Below are positions 30,070 through 35,548 of a DNA stretch of 35,548 bases, one piece after another; the stretch's first letter is position 1; the number at the start of each line of letters is the position of its first letter. The notes under the pieces were generated by a model, which saw only the letters and a list, made by a program, of their open reading frames with translations, did no database searches and was not told where the DNA came from. The stretch is from Gnetum montanum (Eukaryota > Streptophyta > Gnetopsida > Gnetales > Gnetaceae), in contig MNCI01011140.1 of the NCBI GenBank assembly GCA_015680685.1, forward strand, positions 760,416 through 795,963. Reading direction: 5' to 3'. The translations under genes and the position numbers were made by a program.

Positions 30070-31209
30070 ATGAAAAGGTTTAATTTATTGGATATTGACT
30101 AGTTTTTTCTTGTTTAGGCTCTCAGGTTTATAAATCATCATGGTCCCTGAAGGGAAAGTTTCGTAAATAATGTAAGGTCCTTTCCACAACATTTGGAACT
30201 TAGTTCATTGAGGTACATGTGTGGGGTTCCAGTAAAGAACCTTATCTCGTAGTTGAAATTTGAATTTTCTAATTTTTAGGTCATGATGCTTTTTGTTATA
30301 GGCCTTGTGCAACTCATTAGATGACAGGGCTACTAATCAATTTTTGTCTAGCAGGTTGAGATTCATTAGTCTTTCTTTTTGGGCTAGACTCAAATCAAGG
30401 TCAAGGTCATAAGCTGTTGAAAGTATATGGAGTTCAAATTGAATAGGAAGTATTGGTAGTTTACCGTACACAAGCTCATAGGGAGAGTAGCCTATAGGAA
30501 GTTTCCAAGTTGAGCAGTAGGTCCAAAGGGCATCATTTAGTCTTGTGCTCTAGTCCTTCCTATACTTGCTAACATTTTGTGTTAGTATCTTTGTGATTTC
30601 CCTATTGGTAACCTCATATTGACCATTAGCTTGGGGATGGTAAGGTGTTGTGAGTTTATGTTCAACCCCTAAGTGTTACATGAGCTTCCAAAAAGTAGTG
30701 CCTTTAAAATGAGTTTCATTATCAAAAATTAATGCACGTGGCATACCAAATCTATTTACAACATTTTTTTGTACAAACCGAGCAACAATAGAGGATGTAC
30801 AGTCAATGATGGCTACTACTTCTGCCCATTTTGTACAATAGTTAATAGCAACTATGATGTACGCCTTTTCATTTGACATGGGCATGATAGGAACCATGAA
30901 GTTAATACCCCAAATGTCAAATGGTTCTAGTGGTTGAATCCATTGTTGACGTCCCTCCATCTAAGTAGCCATTCCACCATCTCGTTGGTATCATTCACAA
31001 GAGTGGACATAATTATGGGCATCCCTGAAGAGTGTTGGCCAATAGTACCCTGCCATCAGGATCTTAATGGTCATGCATCTCCCAACATAGTGTCCTCCAC
31101 AAGGACCTTCACGAGAATCTTGGAGAATGTGCAGTTGATCAGCATTAGGGACACACCAACGAAATAGGACATTGACACACACCTTGTAGAGATGTCTATT
31201 GATCTCCAT
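30070..31209 (-). pseudogene. Integrase of Ty3-2, degenerate
   Basis: In order: MEINRHLYKVCVNVLFRWCV start (31209), HHCC-type zinc region (HEGPCGGHY-like, with CE at the edge near 30990), catalytic core at 30960-30676 (WGINFMVPIMPMSNEK, YCTKWAEV, FDNETHF), Glu in QYEVTN near 30610, and C-terminal RDKVLYWNPTHVPQ, KFQMLWKGPY near 30255-30150. The first catalytic Asp is Asn (WGIN) while the second Asp and the Glu remain: the opposite lesion to Ty3-1. Stops at ~30965 and ~30670. Confidence 0.85.
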
Positions 31210-32430
31210 GTAGTGCTTTACCTGGTGAAGAAACCACTGTTTCTTCTAGTGGTCCAATCCTTGTAGCATCCTCTAAGTGAGAAGATAGGTGAGAATGTTA
31301 TCATACCATTTTGGCTCATTGGGCATCTATTCAGTTATAGCCCCAACAAAGAGGAGTTCATCAGGAAATATATTAGATAATGGNATGGTGTAGTTTAGTT
31401 ATGCACCCACAATGCTTTGACTAGTACAATGGATGTAGTATGGTCATTTCTTATCATCTAACTACATCAGCACCACTCTCAAGGCATCATTTGATGCATC
31501 CGTCATAATGTAAAATGGCCTAGACTAGTCAGGTGCTTGTAGGATTAGAGTTTCTACAAGATTCTCTTTCAGTTGTTGGAATGCTTTCTCACATTCCGCA
31601 ATTTAGATGAAGGGAGCATCTATCTTTGTTAGCTTAACCAATAGTTTTGCGATCTTAGAGAAATTCTCTATGAATTGTCAGTAGTAGCCAGTATGTCCAA
31701 TGAATCACCAAACATCTTTAATTATTTTTGATTGGTGAGTTATTCTTTGGATGATCCTTATTTTTTTAGGGCTTACTTGAATTATTGCTTATGAGATTCT
31801 GTGCCCTAGTACAATGCCCTCCTGGATCATGAGGTGACTCTTTCGCCAATTGAGCCATAAGTTAGTTTTGACACATCATTTCAACACTTGCTCAAGGCAG
31901 TTCAAGGCTTGCTCAAATGTAGTTCCATAGGTGCAGAAGTCATCCATGAAGACTTCTATACTACTACCAATTTTTTGTTGAAAAAATGCTCAAGACCAGG
32001 CATTGGAATGTGGCAGGAGCATTGCATAGACTAAATAGCATCCTACGATAAGAAAAAGTCCCTCAAGGACTCGTAAATGTTATTTTTGCTTGGTTCTCTA
32101 GTGCAATTTGGATTTGGTTATAGCCACTATAACCATCTAGAAAACTATAGTAGTAATGCCCAAATATTGTTTCAAGCACCTAGTCAACAAATAGAAATGG
32201 AAAATGATCCTTGAATGTTGCCATATTTAGTAGTTGAAAGGTAATGCAAACTTGCCACTTACCACCTTTCTTTGACACAATCATGAGTGGACTAACCCAC
32301 TCACTATTTGTAATGGGATAAATGAACCCTACCTTGAGGAGTTGCTTGATTTCCTTCTTGATGATTTGCTTTAATTTAGGGTTCAACCACCTCTGTGGCT
32401 GTCGTTTTGGCTTTATGGTCAAGTCAATGT
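31210..32430 (-). pseudogene. Reverse transcriptase and partial RNase H of Ty3-2
   Basis: RT begins at 32422 with IIKKEIKQLLKVGFIYPI, SEWVSPLMIVSKKGG and CITFQLLNMATFKDHFP (the family norm is CIDYR.LN). It continues with FLDGYSGYNQI near 32110 and CNAPATFQ near 32020, and the FxDD box reads FMDDF (Asp pair at 31944-31939). RNase H is cut: the sequence jumps at the N (31384) over what is about 7790-8047 in Ty3-1, removing its centre. Several stops and frameshifts are present. Confidence 0.82.
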
Positions 32431-32962
32431 AGATGTGATGCTAGCATATCCTAGGATCAATCTTTGTGAGGTCAGGATATGACCACACAAAAGCTGTTGA
32501 CCATCTTTCAACTACTTTCAATAGCATTGTTTTCTATTCTGGAGCAAGTTTTGCATTGATTATAACTAGCTTCCCATTTTTAAAAAATACATATTCCATT
32601 CTAGGTAGTAGCATTTTTAGCTTAAGGGGCTTTTGATTGAATTTTTTAGGAATTTACAACTCTCTATAGTGAGTATTAGCATTTGTATCATTAGAGAGTT
32701 GGTGATGAACTCGCTCTAGTTCATCCATGCCTGTGACATACACATATGTCAGGCTCTCAATTGGTTCCATGCAAAGTGTGTTGCTTTCAAAATCAGTGGT
32801 TAGCCACTAGGTGCCCTCCTATTTTGTGGCTGTTGTGTACAGACACCTTTGAATTTCTACTTCTAGTGCACATTGTTTGCTTGCAAAGATAGATGCTTGC
32901 TTTACAGCCTAGAGTTTCTAGATACAATTGCACCCTGTATTGCTATACGTGATGCATGAAAC
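32431..32962 (-). other. Ty3-2 protease-RT linker
   Basis: Decayed coding sequence without a recognised motif (for example MEPIESLTYVYVTGMDELER near 32770-32710). The left part of the same linker is missing from Ty3-1. Confidence 0.5.
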
Positions 32963-33412
32963 TCACTTCTTCTTGATATTTCCAAATGCATTTTCTTTAG
33001 ATATCTCTAGGGAAAGATCTCCAATGCCCATTCTTATATTGATGGTGCTTAGCCATGCCCTTCCCATGATGATTGGAAAATCCCCTTTGTAGTTCTCCAT
33101 TTTGATTATCAGGAAGTTGGTAGGATAATACCACCCATAGACAATGGTCACAATGTCTTCTACTAGTGCCAGTGGAACAGTGATGGATTGGTCTAGCAAT
33201 TCTAATCATATATTGCTCTTCTTTAAAGGAGGCAGGTTCCATGTAGTGTACATTGCATGAAAAATTAAATTAACACTAGAACTTGAATTGAGAAGAGCCT
33301 TGCACTGTTCATTCCTAGAAATTTGTAAGTAAATTAGAGGACTTCCAAGATTAGCTAATTTCCTGGGAAGGTTTCCTACATGGATCCAATTAGACATAGT
33401 GTAAGTAAGCAT
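32963..33412 (-). pseudogene. Aspartic protease region of Ty3-2
   Basis: The active-site loop reads LLNSSSSVNLIF (33412-33206 frame): catalytic Asp is Asn and the following Gly is Ser, both explained by G-to-A changes. The second block FPIIMGRAWLS keeps Gly-Arg. Colinear with 8793-9410 of Ty3-1, where the Asp is kept but the Gly-Arg is lost. Confidence 0.78.
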
Positions 33413-35548
33413 TATGGTATGAATCCTTGGTAGATTTTATTTTGAAGAAGGCCCAAAGGAATTTCATATGGAGAAAGAGGCACGAGCAAGGTTGTCAACC
33501 GTAGGTGTAGGTAAATGCTTAGGTGGATTGTGGGGTTGAAAGAAAGGTCTTTTCTTTGAGAAAGAATTCAACCCCTCTAATTGATGATCTAGTTGTAAAT
33601 TAATAGCCCTCATAGAATTACATTGTTGCAGTTGAGTAGGCAGTTCACCCTGCATTGGTGAAGCAAGAAGTAGCTATTCAATTGGAGGAGGAGTATGTGC
33701 AGGGAAAATAGGAGGATAAGGATAAGAGGTGTTATCCCTTCTTTCATGTGGTGAATGAGCTCGATAATAATCTGAAGGGTGGTAGTGAGACTAAAAATTA
33801 AAGACGTGATTGGAAGAATCACATGGAGACATGGGTTGCTACACGTGGTAACCATATGGATTAGGTTGCCAATAAGGGTATTATTACCTTGGTGATGCCA
33901 ATGCTCATGATTGTGGTTGCTACAACTATTGATACTATTCATACAGTTGCAGTGGAGCTCCACTTGGGTAATACAATTGTTGCTGATAAAACTACCTAAG
34001 ATTACCTTGAGGATAAGGTAACCTTATGGATATTTGCCTTTGTGTAAGTCGTGGATGTAAGGCATACACCCCAGACTCTTGTAGATGGGACATAACAGGG
34101 AAACATCCCTTAGGATGTTTGAACTAATAGACATCACATCCACGATCATCATCTGATTCACTATCTGCAACCTCTTCTATTATAGCAATCTTGCCCTTAC
34201 CTTTGTGATATGCACGTTCAACTTCCTTGCACCTCCTGCGCTCACGCTCACTACTTTGTTCTTTAGACTCCTTAGCAATTTTGAGAACAAAATGAAATCT
34301 ATTATTCATTGAGTTCCTTAACTGATCAACCTTGGTTGTGAGTTCAGATTGAAATTTTTGGAGTGGCAATGCTTTCTTATGCACTTCCTCATCAAATACA
34401 AACTCATCCTCACTATCATAGAATCAAACCTTCCTCTTGAGAATGGAAGGATCATGGTTGTACTCTTCTGCACTTTTTCTTTTTCATAGTTCATCCTCCC
34501 CTTTAGCTACCTTCTCTATTAATATTTTTATCTATCAAGCACTTAATTCTGACAATTGCCCTTAGGCATAGACACCAAGGGTTTTCCTCATTGCATTACA
34601 AAGCCCATTTACAATGTGGGAAAGTTGAACCAATTGAGAATAACCATGGTCAAGAAATTTATGCATCAAGGCATAGTATCAACCAATGGTGGCATCCAAA
34701 GGTTCGTGTGTTCCTTGTTTCCACCCTTAAATTTGCTTCCTTAAGTTGGATACTCTGGATTACATTTGATAGTTCTCATTGAACAACTCAAGCATGGTAC
34801 TCCATTGTCTGATAGATTCTAACTCTAAGGATTGGTACTAGTTTTCTGCTTCCTTGATGAGTGTCTTGGGGAACAACTTCAAATTTTTCCACTCATTCTC
34901 TATGTTCTACAAGGCACATGAATCTTGGAAAGCTTGAAGATGATTTTTTATATTAGAGTTATATCCTCCTTCAAATTGAGGAATATTATTCATATCTAAC
35001 CATTTGATTCGACTATCTTTTACATGTCTTGTTGGAATTCTAACTTCCTTTGCAATGTTAAGCATACTTTAGGTAGCAAATAGAGGCTCATCAAGGCCTT
35101 GATCATGGTGCCTATGATGCCCTCTACTACCCCTTTGTTCATGGTGATGTGCCTCTCTTGAACATCTGCACCCTTGATCTTGTCTCTCCTAACGGTCCCT
35201 TTGGTTATTCTGGTCTTGTTGATCATTTCTTTCATTTTGATCATCTCCATCATGGTCTCACATTCTATGGTTATGGTTAGATCTAGAAGAAGAAGATGAT
35301 GATGAAGGGGAAGAGGAAGGAGAACTAGCACCATCATGGTGCCTATTACTACCTCTTTGGCAATCGTGACCATGATCATAATCATGCTTCTTGTCAGCAT
35401 CCCTATCTTGACTTGCCCCCTTGGATCCTTCTTTGTCATTGGATCTCATGTTACCAGAATTAGGATGATGAACTATGGAGTGTAGATTCTAATTTTGACC
35501 TCCATCACCAAAGTCAAAGAGAGGAGTTTCATTGAATGGAACCCCCCC
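33413..35548 (-). pseudogene. Gag region of Ty3-2, 5' end off the window
   Basis: From right to left: a low-complexity Arg/Asp/His/Ser-rich part with a Ser run (35449-35100), the Gag core from ~35050 (SMLNIAKEVRIPTRHVKD, EGGYNSNIKNHLQAFQDSCA, WSTMLELFNENYQM near 34790), a charged Lys/Glu stretch (RERRRCKEVERAYHKGKGK, 34384-34124) with an acidic DSESDDD, then a Pro/Tyr/His-rich tail (33963-33464). Colinear with 9411-11400 of Ty3-1. In-frame stops throughout. Confidence 0.76.

Larger units (their letters stand above)
27224..35548 (-). mobile_element. Ty3/gypsy retrotransposon Ty3-2, partial (3' end and most of pol, gag)
   Basis: Same family as Ty3-1 and colinear with it from gag to the 3' LTR, but in a different subfamily by LTR sequence. 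The 5' LTR, PBS and start of gag lie beyond 35548. It keeps the RT N-terminal part that Ty3-1 lost, but lacks ~260 bp of RNase H (at the N at 31384) and ~2.8 kb of accessory ORF. The left flank GGGCC (27219-27223) is the predicted 5-bp target duplication. Confidence 0.87.

Overview
The window looks like repeat-dominated nuclear DNA of a seed plant with a large genome. The signs are one intact, intronless-looking P-class PPR gene surrounded by old, internally broken LTR retrotransposons, a LINE and SINE-like pieces, with CpG-poor, C-to-T-decayed element copies. A gymnosperm is plausible, but that is inference; the species cannot be read from the sequence. There are no bacterial-type operons, rRNA genes, intact tRNA genes or CRISPR arrays.

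Layout. 1-519: 3' end of a + strand Ty3/gypsy LTR. 520-12858: an old Ty3/gypsy element on the - strand (called Ty3-1). It has both LTRs, a tRNA-Asp-type primer-binding site, decayed gag, protease, reverse transcriptase/RNase H and integrase, a long 3' accessory coiled-coil ORF, and an LTR-promoter-like module inside the element. 12859-14540: AT-rich DNA with the tail of an RTE-type LINE. 14656-17037: the PPR gene (793 aa), preceded by two short upstream ORFs. 17243-22849: intergenic DNA with a Ty1/copia RNase H relic, two copies of a SINE-like repeat (one with a 16-bp target-site duplication) and a tRNA-like piece. 22850-25830: a LINE ORF2 relic, - strand. 25862-27223: the 5' end of a Ty1/copia element, + strand, split by a Ty3 solo LTR (26153-26999, flanked by GCTGT repeats). 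27224-35548: a second Ty3 element of the same family, - strand (Ty3-2), inserted in the copia gag and running off the right edge.

How the parts relate. The only gene likely to be functional is the PPR gene, probably an organellar RNA-binding factor orthologous to Arabidopsis At5g02860. The Ty3 copies are all one family. Comparing them shows three things: (i) every LTR where it can be seen carries an inverted repeat just upstream of the TATA box, with the same architecture but unrelated arm sequence in each subfamily; (ii) Ty3-1 repeats this AGGCCT-plus-TATA module internally, upstream of the accessory ORF; (iii) Ty3-2 lacks both the accessory ORF body and the internal module. These are the most interesting signals. 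Boundaries marked as exact (LTR ends, target duplications) were read base by base; domain limits in decayed polyproteins are approximate.
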